64,000 bases of DNA. It comes from Candidatus Comchoanobacter bicostacola (GTDB lineage Bacteria; Pseudomonadota; Gammaproteobacteria; Comchoanobacterales; Comchoanobacteraceae). The stretch is from positions 62,001-126,000 of the forward strand of contig NZ_CP092900.1 in NCBI RefSeq assembly GCF_024172705.1. Reading direction: 5' to 3'. A model generated the notes under the pieces. It was not told the DNA's origin. It was given only the letters and a program-made list of their open reading frames with translations, and did not search any database. The position numbers and the translations under genes were made by a program. Shown piece after piece: positions 44,358 to 54,027 of this stretch. The number at the start of each line of letters is the position of its first letter. The first letter of the stretch is position 1.

Positions 44358-44950
44358 AAAGTGGTTGCCGCTTCAAGCCGCTCAGTAACTTTCTTCCAGT
44401 TCAAAACTTGCCAAAAGTTTTTTAAATACTCAGGACGTGAGTTTTGCGTGTCTAGGTAGTATGCATGCTCCCAAACATCACAAGTAAATAAAGCTTGCTG
44501 ATGAGGCTCAGTTAAAGGTGTTTGCGCATTATTAGTTTGGGTGATAGCCAGTTGTTGGGTTTCAGTATTATAGATTAACCAGACCCATCCGGATCCAAAT
44601 AAATTCAGTGCTGCATTATTAAATAATGCCACAAACTCGTCGAATGACCCAAATGATTGGCTAATTAAATTGTTGACCTGGTCACCGGGTTTTTGATGGT
44701 GTTGGTCGGATAAACTTTCCCAGTAGAATGTATGATTCCATACTTGAGCTGCATTATTAAACAAAGGACCTGAACTTTTTTGGATGATTGTTTCTAAAGA
44801 TTCATTATTTAGTTCATGTCCGTTTAGTAGCATGTTGAGTTTATCAACATAAGTTTGATGGTGTTTTCCATAATGAAAAGATAAGGTTTTTTCAGATATG
44901 AATGGCTCTAAGGCATTTTTCTTGTAGGGTAAATTAGGTAATGAGAACAT
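44354..44950 (-). CDS. sodB: Superoxide dismutase, Fe type
   Basis: SodB converts superoxide to oxygen and peroxide. The 198-aa protein shows SFHYGKHHQTYVDKLN, FNNAAQVWNHTFYWESL, GSGWVWLIYN and DVWEHAYYLD, which hold the four metal ligands. AAQVWNHTFYW and NAALNLFGSGW favour iron. It is next to the M23 gene and divergent from a peroxiredoxin gene. Confidence 0.95.
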   Translation of the reverse strand: MFSLPNLPYKKNALEPFISEKTLSFHYGKHHQTYVDKLNMLLNGHELNNESLETIIQKSSGPLFNNAAQVWNHTFYWESLSDQHHQKPGDQVNNLISQSFGSFDEFVALFNNAALNLFGSGWVWLIYNTETQQLAITQTNNAQTPLTEPHQQALFTCDVWEHAYYLDTQNSRPEYLKNFWQVLNWKKVTERLEAATTL

Positions 44951-45075
44951 GTAATGTAGAGTTATGATCTTATATAGATGTTATATGAAAGCAATATTCG
45001 CTGTCAATTGTTGATAAATTTGAAAGAGAATAATTGCTGTGCTAGATTAGAGGTAGTGAATAAATTGAGTGCGAA

Positions 45076-45669
45076 ATGAGTAGACTAATAGGGCAAAAAG
45101 CTCCAGAATTTTCAGTATGTGGTGTAGACGAAAAAGGTGAGTTTCAAACCTACACGTTAGATATGTTTAAAGGGAAATATGTTGTCTTATTCTTTTATCC
45201 GATGGACTTTACGTTTGTTTGTCCTTTAGAGCTAGTCAAAATGAGCCAAATGGCGAAAGAATTTGCAGCAGTTAATACACAGGTTCTTGGTGTATCACTG
45301 GACTCTGAGCATACACATCTTGCTTGGCGGTCACTGCCTGTCAATCAAGGTGGGGTTGGTGCATTAAATTATCCATTGCTTGCAGACATCACACGCAAGA
45401 TGACCACGGATTATGAAGCACTACACACTGGAACACCACCGGTTCCATTGCGGGCAACTGTAATCATTGACCCTAATGGAATTGTACGTGTGAGTCAGTC
45501 AAATGACTTGCCGATCGGTCGGAACCCACAAGAGCTACTGCGCTTGATCAAGGCAGTCCAGTTTCATGATATACATGGTGATGTATGTCCACCTAATTGG
45601 TCTGATGGTGAAGCAAGTTTAGAGGCATCAAAAGAAGGATTACAAAGTTATCTAGACCAGCAGTCTTAA
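45076..45669 (+). CDS. 2-Cys peroxiredoxin (AhpC/Prx1-type)
   Basis: A thiol peroxidase of 197 aa. The peroxidatic Cys is in FYPMDFTFVCPLE (PxxxT/SxxC motif, here the FTFVCP form) and the resolving Cys is in HGDVCPPNW near the C-terminus. The end directly abuts rlmE (TAA then ATG). Either trxA (3108) or another reductase would recycle it. Confidence 0.93.
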   Translation: MSRLIGQKAPEFSVCGVDEKGEFQTYTLDMFKGKYVVLFFYPMDFTFVCPLELVKMSQMAKEFAAVNTQVLGVSLDSEHTHLAWRSLPVNQGGVGALNYPLLADITRKMTTDYEALHTGTPPVPLRATVIIDPNGIVRVSQSNDLPIGRNPQELLRLIKAVQFHDIHGDVCPPNWSDGEASLEASKEGLQSYLDQQS

Positions 45670-46284
45670 ATGAGTCAATCAAAAAAGCGCCAATGGCATA
45701 AAGCGCATTCAAAAGACCCTTTTGTGCGTGCAGCTAAGGATCAGGGGTATCGATCTCGAGCAGCATTTAAGTTAAAACAGGTCCAGGAATGTCACAAAAT
45801 ATTACAGCCCGGAATGTCTGTTGTTGAGTTAGGATCTGCTCCTGGTGCATGGACTCAGTATATAGCTACAGTTTTGAATAAGCGAGGACAGCTCATTGCT
45901 TGTGATTTACTACCGATGGATCCTGTCTCAGATGTCACTTTTATACAAGGAGACTTTTTAGAGGGTAAAACACAGCAAGCAATTCGAGATTCATTGAAAG
46001 GGCAGTGCACATTGATCGTGTCAGATATGGCTCCAAACTTAACGGGCAATCATGTTACTGATCAAGCAAGAATGAGTGAGTTAGCAGAGTCTGTCCTTAC
46101 TTTTTGCGACACGAATCTAGCTCTAGAAGGTAGCTTGTTAATCAAGGTGTTTAATGGTGTAGATTTTGAGTCTATACGTAACCAGATGAGAGTGTTATTT
46201 TCGCAAGTTAAGGTAATAAAGCCTGAAGCATCTAAGCGTGCATCAAGAGAAGTCTATTTGCTTGGGCAAAAATATCGGGTATAG
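45670..46284 (+). CDS. rlmE: 23S rRNA (uridine-2552-2'-O)-methyltransferase RlmE (FtsJ)
   Basis: The 204-aa SAM-dependent enzyme methylates U2552 in the A-loop. SAM motif VVELGSAPGAWTQYIA, K in FKLKQ, D in VSDMAPNLTGN and the C-terminal K in SLLIKVFNG give the K-D-K-E tetrad. It stands directly before ftsH, as in E. coli. Confidence 0.95.
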   Translation: MSQSKKRQWHKAHSKDPFVRAAKDQGYRSRAAFKLKQVQECHKILQPGMSVVELGSAPGAWTQYIATVLNKRGQLIACDLLPMDPVSDVTFIQGDFLEGKTQQAIRDSLKGQCTLIVSDMAPNLTGNHVTDQARMSELAESVLTFCDTNLALEGSLLIKVFNGVDFESIRNQMRVLFSQVKVIKPEASKRASREVYLLGQKYRV

Positions 46285-46311
46285 TATTAAAACGTATGAG
46301 GAGTTTACGGA

Positions 46312-48189
46312 GTGAATGAGCGTAATAAAAACACAGTAATGTGGGCAGTATTTGTTGCTGTATTCTTTCTATTATTGACGAACTATACACCAGAAAGAGT
46401 TGTTCAAGAGCAAGTTTCATATTCTGAATTTGTGGATAAAGTTGAATCAGATCAAGTTGCGAGTGTCATGATTGTTGGTGATCGGACTATCATGGGTCAA
46501 TACAAGAGTGGTGCATCGTTTACGACTTATATCCCATTTATTGCTGATCCACAGCTAGCACGACGTTTGACGGATCGTAATGTGATTGTGTCAGGTAAGC
46601 CTGCCGAAGGACCCAGTTTATTACTCCAAATGTTAATTAGTTGGTTACCGTTCTTCATTCTTATTGGTCTATGGGTTTGGATTATGCGGCAAGCACAAGG
46701 CGGTGGTGGAATGGGCAAGGGCGGTCCTTTATCATTTGGCCGTAGTCGTGCTAAAATGACTTCAGGAGGCAATAATAAAGTTACATTTAAGGATGTAGCA
46801 GGTATTGATGAGTGTCTCGACCAAGTAAAAGAGTTTGTTGATTTCTTAAAGAACCCAAAGAAGTTCCAACAGCTGGGTGGAACAATTCCTAAAGGTGCGT
46901 TATTAATGGGCTCTCCGGGTACCGGTAAAACACTGCTAGCTAAAGCTGTTGCCGGTGAAGCTGATGTCCCATTCTTCTCAATTTCAGGTTCTGACTTTGT
47001 AGAAATGTTTGTAGGTGTTGGAGCTGCTCGTGTTCGAGATATGTTTGAACAGGCTAAAAAGCATGCGCCAAGTATTATATTTATTGATGAAATTGACGCA
47101 GTAGGTCGGCATCGAGGTGCCGGAGTTGGTGGGGGTAATGATGAGCGCGAGCAAACATTAAACCAATTGTTAGTAGAGATGGATGGTTTTGAGGGCAATG
47201 AAGGTGTGATTGTACTCGCCGCAAGTAACCGAATTGACGTTTTAGATCCAGCTCTGCTTCGCCCAGGTCGTTTCGATCGTCGAGTAGAGGTTCCACTCCC
47301 AGATATTAGAGGTCGTGAGAAGATTTTAAAAGTTCATATGAAGAAGCTAACATTAGCAAAAGATGTAGACGCTATGATTCTAGCAAGAGGAACTCCTGGT
47401 TTTTCAGGTGCTGATTTAGCTAACCTTGCTAATGAAGCAGCCTTGTTTGCTGCCAAAGGCAATAAGCGAAAGGTGTCAATGTCGCATTTCAATAGTGCTA
47501 AAGATAAAATATTGATGGGGGCTGAACGCTCGATGGCAATGAGTGAAGATGAGAAAAAGCTCACTGCATATCACGAAGCGGGTCATGCTGTAGTGGGCCG
47601 CTTGGTTCCAGAGCACGATCCTGTCTATAAGGTTAGTATTATTCCGAGAGGGCGAGCGCTTGGGGTAACGATGTTCTTACCAGAGAAAGATCACTACAGT
47701 GTATCCATTCGTAAATTAGAAAGTCAGTTGTCAGGTTTATACGGTGGACGTGTTGCCGAAGAGCTTATTTTTGGGAAGGATGCTGTTACAACGGGTGCTT
47801 CAAATGATATTGAGAAGGCGACAGAGCTTGCTCGAAATATTGTTTCAATATGGGGTCTTTCAGATAAGATGGGTCCAATTAATTACTCAACTGAAGAAGG
47901 TGAGGTTTTCTTAGGTAAGTCAGTGGCTAAGCACCGTGATATGTCTGATTCAACGGCGCAAAGCATTGATAAAGAAATCCATACCATTGTGGATAGAAAC
48001 TATCAGCGGGCGCTTAAAATACTTAAAGATAATATTAAGATACTTCATTTGATGGCTGATTGCTTGATCAAGTACGAAACAATTGAGCAAGACCAGATTG
48101 ATTTGATTATGGAAGGTAAAGAGCCCAACCCACCAGAAGGCTGGAATGATGATGAAAAAAAGGAGCCTACTGAAGTCTCTGGAGATTAG
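46312..48189 (+). CDS. ftsH: ATP-dependent membrane metalloprotease FtsH
   Basis: FtsH degrades membrane proteins and regulatory proteins such as sigma-32, matching rpoH in this window. The 625-aa protein has two N-terminal membrane segments around a periplasmic loop, Walker [18 protein letters not shown], Walker [16 protein letters not shown], the second region of homology ending in [11 protein letters not shown], and the zinc site [11 protein letters not shown]. The start is GTG, with GGAG close upstream. Confidence 0.97.
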   Translation: MNERNKNTVMWAVFVAVFFLLLTNYTPERVVQEQVSYSEFVDKVESDQVASVMIVGDRTIMGQYKSGASFTTYIPFIADPQLARRLTDRNVIVSGKPAEGPSLLLQMLISWLPFFILIGLWVWIMRQAQGGGGMGKGGPLSFGRSRAKMTSGGNNKVTFKDVAGIDECLDQVKEFVDFLKNPKKFQQLGGTIPKGALLMGSPGTGKTLLAKAVAGEADVPFFSISGSDFVEMFVGVGAARVRDMFEQAKKHAPSIIFIDEIDAVGRHRGAGVGGGNDEREQTLNQLLVEMDGFEGNEGVIVLAASNRIDVLDPALLRPGRFDRRVEVPLPDIRGREKILKVHMKKLTLAKDVDAMILARGTPGFSGADLANLANEAALFAAKGNKRKVSMSHFNSAKDKILMGAERSMAMSEDEKKLTAYHEAGHAVVGRLVPEHDPVYKVSIIPRGRALGVTMFLPEKDHYSVSIRKLESQLSGLYGGRVAEELIFGKDAVTTGASNDIEKATELARNIVSIWGLSDKMGPINYSTEEGEVFLGKSVAKHRDMSDSTAQSIDKEIHTIVDRNYQRALKILKDNIKILHLMADCLIKYETIEQDQIDLIMEGKEPNPPEGWNDDEKKEPTEVSGD

Positions 48190-49363
48190 AGGGCGCTATG
48201 GTGTTGATGTTACAGAACAGCTGGCTGTAAATTTAGCATCCTTTTTAGCTGCTCAAAGGTTGAATAAAGTTTGTGTAGCAATGGACCCAAGACCTTCTTC
48301 GGGGTCGCTCTATTCTTGTTTTATAGAATCAGCTGTTTCACGAGGAGTTGATGTTTATTGTTTAGGTATCGTACCAACCCCTATGTTGGTTAAATATGCT
48401 GAAACTATAGGGGTTGCTTTGTGTGTGATGGTTACGGCCTCTCATAATCCCGTGCAGGATAATGGTTTTAAAGTTTTTTCTTTGAACTCTATTGCTAAGC
48501 AAGCATGGCTTCAACATAAATGCTCAAAACAAGGGTTAATTAAAGGGCGTAGGTTTGAGCGTTCGAATCATTCGCGTTCGCTATACTTAGAGGCGTTGCC
48601 TAAGCAATCATATAATCTGCGTAGGAGCTGTTTAGTAGATGCTGCCCGTGGTGTGTGGCACTATGTTCCAGAGGTATTTGATGCATTAAATATTAATGCA
48701 ACATTTGTTCATGAAAAAAATCCAAATTTAATTAATGAGCATGCAGCAATACTGAAACCTAATGCTTTTAGATCGATGCCAAATGCTGATCAGTATGATT
48801 TATGTATTTGTGTAGATGGTGATGCCGATCGTTTGCAGCTATATAAGCACGGGATACATCTTGATGGTGATGATCTTCTGTATACGTTATTTCGCTCGGA
48901 TCCACAGTCTATGGTGGGCACTGTTTTAACTAATGAGGCGTTGGTTTCATTAATGGCGGATGAGGGGCACCACCTATATCGGGCTTCTGTAGGCGATCAT
49001 CATGTGTATCAGTTGATGAATGCACATAACATTGAAGTTGGAGGTGAGCCTTGCGGACATTTGATTCACTCTAATTGGTTATCAAGCTCTGATCCTGTAT
49101 TCTTACTGTCACAATTATTGAAGCTGGAGTCAATTCAGGCTTTACCAAATAAACTGGATTCAATGATGCTCAACCTGGATGGTTCGCTTAATGTTTCTGA
49201 ATTAACGGAGTTATGTGCAGCATTTGCAGTTCGTCAAGTGGTTAGAAAGTCAAATACAGAGAATAAAGTAAGGGTTTATTTAGAAGGTTGCCAGAGTGAG
49301 ATAAGCGCTTGTCAATCAGCACTTAGATCTCATCTTCAAACTCTTGAGCCATCTCATGCATGA
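48146..49363 (+). CDS. glmM: Phosphoglucosamine mutase-like protein (divergent GlmM)
   Basis: GlmM makes glucosamine-1-phosphate for UDP-GlcNAc and peptidoglycan. The 405-aa protein has the active-site VTASHNP, the Mg loop CVDGDADR, and GGEPCGH in place of the usual GGEQSGH. The phosphate-binding loop near the C-terminus, normally RxSGTEPxxR, is [10 protein letters not shown]. It is shorter than usual (~445 aa) and diverged. It overlaps ftsH by 44 bases; the folP gene common between ftsH and glmM is absent. A phosphomannomutase role is an alternative. Confidence 0.75.
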   Translation: MMMKKRSLLKSLEIRGRYGVDVTEQLAVNLASFLAAQRLNKVCVAMDPRPSSGSLYSCFIESAVSRGVDVYCLGIVPTPMLVKYAETIGVALCVMVTASHNPVQDNGFKVFSLNSIAKQAWLQHKCSKQGLIKGRRFERSNHSRSLYLEALPKQSYNLRRSCLVDAARGVWHYVPEVFDALNINATFVHEKNPNLINEHAAILKPNAFRSMPNADQYDLCICVDGDADRLQLYKHGIHLDGDDLLYTLFRSDPQSMVGTVLTNEALVSLMADEGHHLYRASVGDHHVYQLMNAHNIEVGGEPCGHLIHSNWLSSSDPVFLLSQLLKLESIQALPNKLDSMMLNLDGSLNVSELTELCAAFAVRQVVRKSNTENKVRVYLEGCQSEISACQSALRSHLQTLEPSHA

Positions 49364-49715
49364 ATTTTTGGAAATAAGCATATTGAGCTAAATGATTTAA
49401 TAACTCTTTTTTATTCTTTTTTTGAAACTTTTCTTTAATGCGTTGTAAATAAAACTCAACAGTTCTTGGGGATAGAAGTAGCTCAATCGCTGTATTTTTA
49501 ATAGTGTGTCCTTTAGCTAAGAAATAAATACAGTCAGCCTCCCTTTGTGTGAGATATAGTTTTTTATGTGAGCAAAAAGTATAGCTTTTTTTTATGACGG
49601 CAGGGGTGTTTGTTTTTTCCTCATCTCTGTAATACTTAACATCGGTAAATGAAAATGGATACTCCCGTGCATATCGGTTCACAAATTCATTTCTAACAGC
49701 TGTCCAGTAGTGCAT
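49323..49715 (-). CDS. LuxR-type HTH transcriptional regulator
   Basis: A 130-aa protein with a C-terminal LuxR/FixJ helix-turn-helix: LTQREADCIYFLAKGHTIKN, then ELLLSPRTVEFYLQRIKEKF. The N-terminal 50 residues are too short for a receiver domain and are not recognised. It may be activated by another route, or be a fragment. Its 3' end overlaps glmM by 41 bases. Confidence 0.8.
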   Translation of the reverse strand: MHYWTAVRNEFVNRYAREYPFSFTDVKYYRDEEKTNTPAVIKKSYTFCSHKKLYLTQREADCIYFLAKGHTIKNTAIELLLSPRTVEFYLQRIKEKFQKKNKKELLNHLAQYAYFQKFMHEMAQEFEDEI

Positions 49716-49814
49716 AGTCTCTCCATCGTTGTTTTTTCGATTATCGCAGGTTATCGTATATGATCAATACAGAGATCTCTTACTTGTTTGCGAGCAATTG
49801 ATTAAATTGTCTTT

Positions 49815-50882
49815 CTAACAAAAAAGCTGAGTAGCTTTTAGAATCATGGATTTGGCTGCAGGGTGTCGTGTATGATGCATTACTTTAAAGAGTGACTTAA
49901 GCAGGCTAGGGTTTTTAGTACTTAGATAGCCCATATGTGTTAGATGTTGAGCAAAAGTATGTGGTGGTATGCGTTTGGTTTTATATCTAATTAAGGGTTT
50001 GTGATTGATGATAAGGTCTTTGAGTGTGTCTAGATCATTTATTCCTAGATTCAGTCCTAACCCTGCAAGTGGGTGAACTGTGTGTAGGCTGCTGCCGGCA
50101 AATGCGATGTTTTGGTGAGTAAATGAGGGGGTAAGGCTAGACTGAATAGGGAGGTACTGATGATGTTGTATGCATGTTAGGGTTAAACCTAATATAGATA
50201 ATATTTTTGAGATTTCATGCTTGATTCCATTGGATAAAATACGTTTATGCTGCTCGGGGTTGCAGCTCCAAATTAAGCTGGAATTATGCTTGGAGATGGG
50301 AAGTATTGCAAAGGTGCCTTCGTTACTGAAAATCTGTTGCACAGCCTTGTTGGATTCATAGTGTGTTAAGATAGCAATATGTGCATGGTGTTCATATTGA
50401 GTATGCTTTTGTTGTGCTTTAATGAGTCGCCTGATTGGTGATTTAGGCCCATCTACAGCTATGATATAGGGTGTTTTGATTGCATGACTGTTGATTATAA
50501 GGGTGTTATTTTTATAGTCCTGGTTTTGGATGGGTATAGCATTAATATCAAGTTCGCTTAAGTTTTGGTATAATGCGTGTGTTAACTGGTTGTGTTGTGT
50601 AATGCTGCATAAATATGGGTTTTCTGAATGCTTAGCATGCAAGTCATAACTAATACAGTCATGATGTAGTATCATTTCCTCGATATGATTAAATGTGGGG
50701 AAAATTTGATGTTGGTTTAAAAAGCAGATGCTTTTGTGGTGCAGGGCGTAGCACATCGCGTCATTATTTTGAGGCATAGATCCATACCAATCAAAGGTTA
50801 TGCCATTGCGTTTAAATGCTATTGCGCAAATAGAAGCAAGAATACCGCTACCTATTATTGTTGTTTGCGTGTTTTTATGCAT
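49815..50882 (-). CDS. FAD monooxygenase of the UbiH/UbiF/UbiI family (second)
   Basis: A flavin hydroxylase of about 355 aa, probably acting in ubiquinone ring hydroxylation. Dinucleotide motif IIGSGILASICAIAFKRNG; C-terminal FAD motif AFAGSSLHTVHPLAGLGLNLG with GINDL. The middle, with the DG box (AVDGPKSPIRRLI), is typical. GGGAA stands 8 bases before the ATG at 50882, preferred over a TTG at 50894. It overlaps the previous gene by 8 bases. Which ring position it hydroxylates cannot be told. Confidence 0.82.
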   Translation of the reverse strand: MHKNTQTTIIGSGILASICAIAFKRNGITFDWYGSMPQNNDAMCYALHHKSICFLNQHQIFPTFNHIEEMILHHDCISYDLHAKHSENPYLCSITQHNQLTHALYQNLSELDINAIPIQNQDYKNNTLIINSHAIKTPYIIAVDGPKSPIRRLIKAQQKHTQYEHHAHIAILTHYESNKAVQQIFSNEGTFAILPISKHNSSLIWSCNPEQHKRILSNGIKHEISKILSILGLTLTCIQHHQYLPIQSSLTPSFTHQNIAFAGSSLHTVHPLAGLGLNLGINDLDTLKDLIINHKPLIRYKTKRIPPHTFAQHLTHMGYLSTKNPSLLKSLFKVMHHTRHPAAKSMILKATQLFC

Positions 50883-51894
50883 AACGATTCCCAAATATAA
50901 ATAGTTGCCGTGTTAGAAACTGACTGTGCTGAGCAAGGTTTAGGAACTGGTTTCGTAAGAAGGGGTGGTTAGATATAATTGCCATCTCCTGCCATAGCTG
51001 TTGGTTCATTTGGGCGAGATAAGTTGATTTCTTGCGAATACTTTCTGGTGTTAGGATATCTAATTCTGCAAGATGGTTGATTTGCGCAAGCGTGTGATTG
51101 AACCCTTGTGCAGCAATTGGAGGGATGCTAAGTGCAGATTCACCTAGTAGCAAGCAGTTGTGTGCATAGTTGCTGTGGGTGATAGCCCGTTGATATGAAA
51201 TATAAATAGGGGTTCCAATTGAAACAAGGTCAATATATTCAGGGAAAAACTGCTTCAGTTCCTGCAGGGTGGGAGTGAATTGTCTGAGCGCGCTTGTTCC
51301 AGATAAAATAATTTGTCCGTTTTCCCCTGGTAAAATTGCGCCTGTGACTTTTTGGCTGAACTGTATGTGAAGTGTTTTTGAATTTATATGGGCTGGGATA
51401 ATAATAGATACACCAGAGGCTCCTTTGTTTTGTTTTATGCCAAGTTGGGATCTTATTGTAGATCGAGCGCCATCACATGCTATAACATGCTGGTATTTTT
51501 TGGAGGCATTGGACATGTTTAGCACCGGGCGTTGCTGGCTGTAATCAAGCCTATGCACGTGTGCTTGTGTATAGGTAATTTTTTTGGAGAATAGTTCTGA
51601 GAGTCTATTGTATGAAACGGCGTAGGCAATGCCAGGAAGATCATAGTCAGATGCACTAAAGTTAATCTCACAAGGCTTGTTTTTGATATTGATGGTCAGT
51701 GAGTCATAGATATGATCAGGTGTAACATCAGGGCAGATTTCTTTAAGTAATGTTAAGCTTTGATGATTTAATAATAGTTTTTTACTGTTAGAGCCTGGTT
51801 GTGTGGGCGCAATGATCTCATAAGGCCAGCCTTTATATTGGCACAGTTGTGCAAAGCTTAAACCAGATAATCCATTCCCTATTATTGCAATCAT
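50875..51894 (-). CDS. ubiH: FAD monooxygenase of the UbiH family (first)
   Basis: A 339-aa flavin hydroxylase: IAIIGNGLSGLSFAQLCQYK at the N-terminus, IACDGARSTIRSQLG in the middle and LLGESALSIPPIAAQGFNHTL near the end. It is shorter than UbiH of E. coli (~390 aa). The order pepP-ubiH-ubiI-like is that of E. coli, with 2 bases between pepP and this gene. It is likely a ubiquinone pathway enzyme together with ubiK. Confidence 0.8.
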   Translation of the reverse strand: MIAIIGNGLSGLSFAQLCQYKGWPYEIIAPTQPGSNSKKLLLNHQSLTLLKEICPDVTPDHIYDSLTINIKNKPCEINFSASDYDLPGIAYAVSYNRLSELFSKKITYTQAHVHRLDYSQQRPVLNMSNASKKYQHVIACDGARSTIRSQLGIKQNKGASGVSIIIPAHINSKTLHIQFSQKVTGAILPGENGQIILSGTSALRQFTPTLQELKQFFPEYIDLVSIGTPIYISYQRAITHSNYAHNCLLLGESALSIPPIAAQGFNHTLAQINHLAELDILTPESIRKKSTYLAQMNQQLWQEMAIISNHPFLRNQFLNLAQHSQFLTRQLFIFGNRYA

Positions 51895-51896
51895 GT

Positions 51897-53099
51897 TTAA
51901 TAATTGTGCTCAATATCAGATACAGTTTTTAGTGCACCTTGGCTTAAATTTTCATAGCTGTTATTTGTGATGTGTATTACATCTTCAATTCGAATGCCAA
52001 TGTCATTAAAGGATGAGTGTGACTGTATATAAATACCTGGTTCTATGGTAATTACCATTCCTGCTGTTAAGGGCTGCTCTTTTTTTGTAGGAATGTCATG
52101 TACATCAAGACCTAAAGTGTGCCCCACCCCATGAGGGAAGTATTTCTGAAATAGTTTATGCTCATAAATTACTTGGGCGCTTTCATTAATGATAGTTAAG
52201 TCACTCAAATGCAGGCTGACTCTTTTTTGGGTGGCTATGTTTAATTGAGATAGTGTAACTCCAGGCTTTATCTGATCTAACACAAATTGTTGTGTATCGA
52301 GTACCGCTTCATAAACAGCTTGCTGTTGCTTTGAAAACTGCTTCTTAGCTGGAAAGCAGCGCGTAATGTCAGAAGCGTATTGTTTGTATTCACATCCAGC
52401 ATCAATTAATAGGATGTCATTAGGGTTAATTCCTTGGTCGTTGCGGGTATAATGAAGGATGCATGCATTGCTTCCAGTGGCAACAATGGCTGGATATGCG
52501 CTGCTTCTAACCCCTAAGTGGTACATTTTTTCAAGGAATGCTCCTTCAATGTGGCGCTCATTAGTATAGTGTTTTCGATTTGATAGAATATGGTTATGGC
52601 ATGCTGCTGAAATACTACAGGCTGTTTTAATTGCGTCCAACTCATCTGGATTCTTGATCAGGCGAAGTGGTTCTACAAGTTCATGAAGGGGTTTGGTATT
52701 AGGGATGGTAAGGTTATTTGGGGGGGGGGCATTGGTGTGGACCAGTGAAATGTTTTTTAGATACTGGGGAAGTTTTGTAGCTAGTAGCTCTATAGGGTAC
52801 CATTGACTAAATCCATGCTCCTGACAATAGTTGTCAGCGATTCTAGCTTCTTCCCAGATTAAGCGCTTTGGGTGATTGGGCTCAGACCATATGATTTGCT
52901 CATTTTTTGTGATTAGTGTCCAGCAATTAGGTTCATTAACACCTGTTACGTAGTAGGCCGTTCTGTTGGCATGGAAAGGGTGGTGAACGTCGTTGTTTCT
53001 GATTGCAGAGGGTCCCTGGTATGCAAGAACTGCTTCATCGCCTTTAAGTCTTTTTTGAATTTCTAGCCTACGTAAATAAACAGTGCTACTTTGTTCCAT
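51897..53099 (-). CDS. pepP: Xaa-Pro aminopeptidase (aminopeptidase P)
   Basis: A creatinase-fold metallopeptidase (400 aa) removing N-terminal residues before proline. The metal ligands are in LLIDAGCEYKQYASDITRCF, FPHGVGHTLGLDVHD, TIEPGIYI and IRIEDVI. The coding strand includes a C10 tract (52720-52729 in window coordinates) that encodes Pro-Pro-Pro at ~residue 125; slippage there would break the frame. It leads the ubi operon. Confidence 0.94.
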   Translation of the reverse strand: MEQSSTVYLRRLEIQKRLKGDEAVLAYQGPSAIRNNDVHHPFHANRTAYYVTGVNEPNCWTLITKNEQIIWSEPNHPKRLIWEEARIADNYCQEHGFSQWYPIELLATKLPQYLKNISLVHTNAPPPNNLTIPNTKPLHELVEPLRLIKNPDELDAIKTACSISAACHNHILSNRKHYTNERHIEGAFLEKMYHLGVRSSAYPAIVATGSNACILHYTRNDQGINPNDILLIDAGCEYKQYASDITRCFPAKKQFSKQQQAVYEAVLDTQQFVLDQIKPGVTLSQLNIATQKRVSLHLSDLTIINESAQVIYEHKLFQKYFPHGVGHTLGLDVHDIPTKKEQPLTAGMVITIEPGIYIQSHSSFNDIGIRIEDVIHITNNSYENLSQGALKTVSDIEHNY

Positions 53100-53168
53100 T
53101 ATATTCTAAATCCGTGTTGTGTATCACTATTGTAGAGTGTTGTTGAAAGTTTGTCTACTTCGGCGATA

Positions 53169-53285
53169 TTAGGATTCTTTTGCAAACTGAGCAATCAAGC
53201 TCTTTATTCGTTTGAGTTTGGAAATAAGAAGTGCATTTTGTTTTCGTAACTTTTCCACATCGGAGATGCGATTTTTAGCAGGCAT
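53169..53285 (-). CDS. Small coiled-coil protein upstream of pepP
   Basis: A 38-aa frame with leucine/isoleucine at heptad spacing (VEKLRKQNALLISKLKRIK). Small coiled-coil genes of this kind (ZapB-like, TIGR02449-type) occur near pepP/zapA in other gammaproteobacteria. Only a weak GAGAA precedes the ATG, so it may be chance. Confidence 0.35.
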   Translation of the reverse strand: MPAKNRISDVEKLRKQNALLISKLKRIKSLIAQFAKES

Positions 53286-53416
53286 TAGTAATTCTCTGTT
53301 TTTTATTTTTTTAACATATATATTTTGGGCTGTCACGACTTCTTTTTACGTCTAAAAAAATATTTCTAATATTTATTAGATGTGTTATAGTTTAAAGGAC
53401 TAATATTTGAATAAAA

Positions 53417-53734
53417 ATGTGGAATAAATTAAAAAATATTTTTTGCTGTTATCCTGCAGTGCACGCTGAATCCCAAAAATTAATCAGTCCGTTAAATGAG
53501 GTGAGTGTAGTTCTAATTTCTGTTACTGGTGCTCATACTGTTTTTAAGGCAAGGTCATATAGTGATTTGCTAAAGAATCCATGTATTAAGGCATTTATGG
53601 GGAGTCCTATTTATGATTTACAGCTGAGTATTGAGGGTAAGGAGTTAGGCTATGACTTCGTTAGTTGCTCCTCTAAAGAACTTAAAAAGCAGCTGTCCAA
53701 TGGTTGTAAAGTCGAAATTATAAAAAGATATTAA
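53417..53734 (+). CDS. Small hypothetical protein
   Basis: The 105-aa protein has no family that I recognise. It has an N-terminal helix with two cysteines (IFCCYPAVHA), then alternating hydrophobic strands (VSVVLISVTGAHTVF, YDLQLSIEGKEL, CKVEIIKRY), suggesting a small alpha/beta or beta domain. No clear ribosome site precedes the ATG. It ends just before the 6S-like RNA on the other strand. Confidence 0.5.
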   Translation: MWNKLKNIFCCYPAVHAESQKLISPLNEVSVVLISVTGAHTVFKARSYSDLLKNPCIKAFMGSPIYDLQLSIEGKELGYDFVSCSSKELKKQLSNGCKVEIIKRY

Positions 53735-53762
53735 TAATCGGTATAGGTAGGGCCTGTGAAGT

Positions 53763-53923
53763 AAAAAAGCCTGATTGGATCTTCGCTCTGAACAGTTAAG
53801 TTCAGGTGGGACTTGTCGGAAACACAGCATCAGGCTTCCTAACTGAATAGGCTTGCACACCGCTGTGTGGCTCCTCTGTCCACAAGTTTTCAGTTGATTC
53901 GAGAGCAATCTCACCAACCAGGT
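53763..53923 (-). ncRNA. ssrS: 6S RNA-like small RNA
   Basis: Read on the minus strand, the two ends pair: CCUGGUUGG (53922-53914) with CCAAUCAGG (53778-53770), then GCUCU with AGAGC further in. A small hairpin CUGAAC-loop-GUUCAG sits on the 3' side, as in 6S RNA, and a long apical arm holds ACACAGC/GCUGUGU. A U-run (53768-53763) follows the closing stem. The length, about 160 nt, is somewhat short for 6S. It lies by pepP-ubiH, the neighbourhood of ssrS in E. coli, though its direction differs. Its promoter is strong. A covariance-model search was not possible here. Confidence 0.6.
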
Positions 53924-53929
53924 ATTATC

Positions 53930-53957
53930 ATTATAACATCATGAAAATATTTGTCAG
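53930..53957 (-). promoter_or_regulatory. Promoter CTGACA-N16-TATAAT of the 6S-like RNA
   Basis: On the minus strand, CTGACA (53952-53957) and a perfect TATAAT (53930-53935) are 16 bases apart. The expected start is near 53923, just where the RNA's closing stem begins. Confidence 0.65.
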
Positions 53958-54027
53958 GAAATAATGATAACTTAATTTGACTGTTCTTTATTTTTGTTAT
54001 ACTTAAACATGAAAAAAGGAGTTATCG

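Noticed and set aside
46527..47198. Long ORF (223 aa) on the minus strand
   Set aside because: It lies entirely antisense to ftsH and its translation is low-complexity Pro/Ser/Arg; it is a shadow of the real gene.
53645..53917. 90-aa minus-strand ORF
   Set aside because: It spans the structured 6S-like RNA and the end of 53417; no ribosome site or family similarity.
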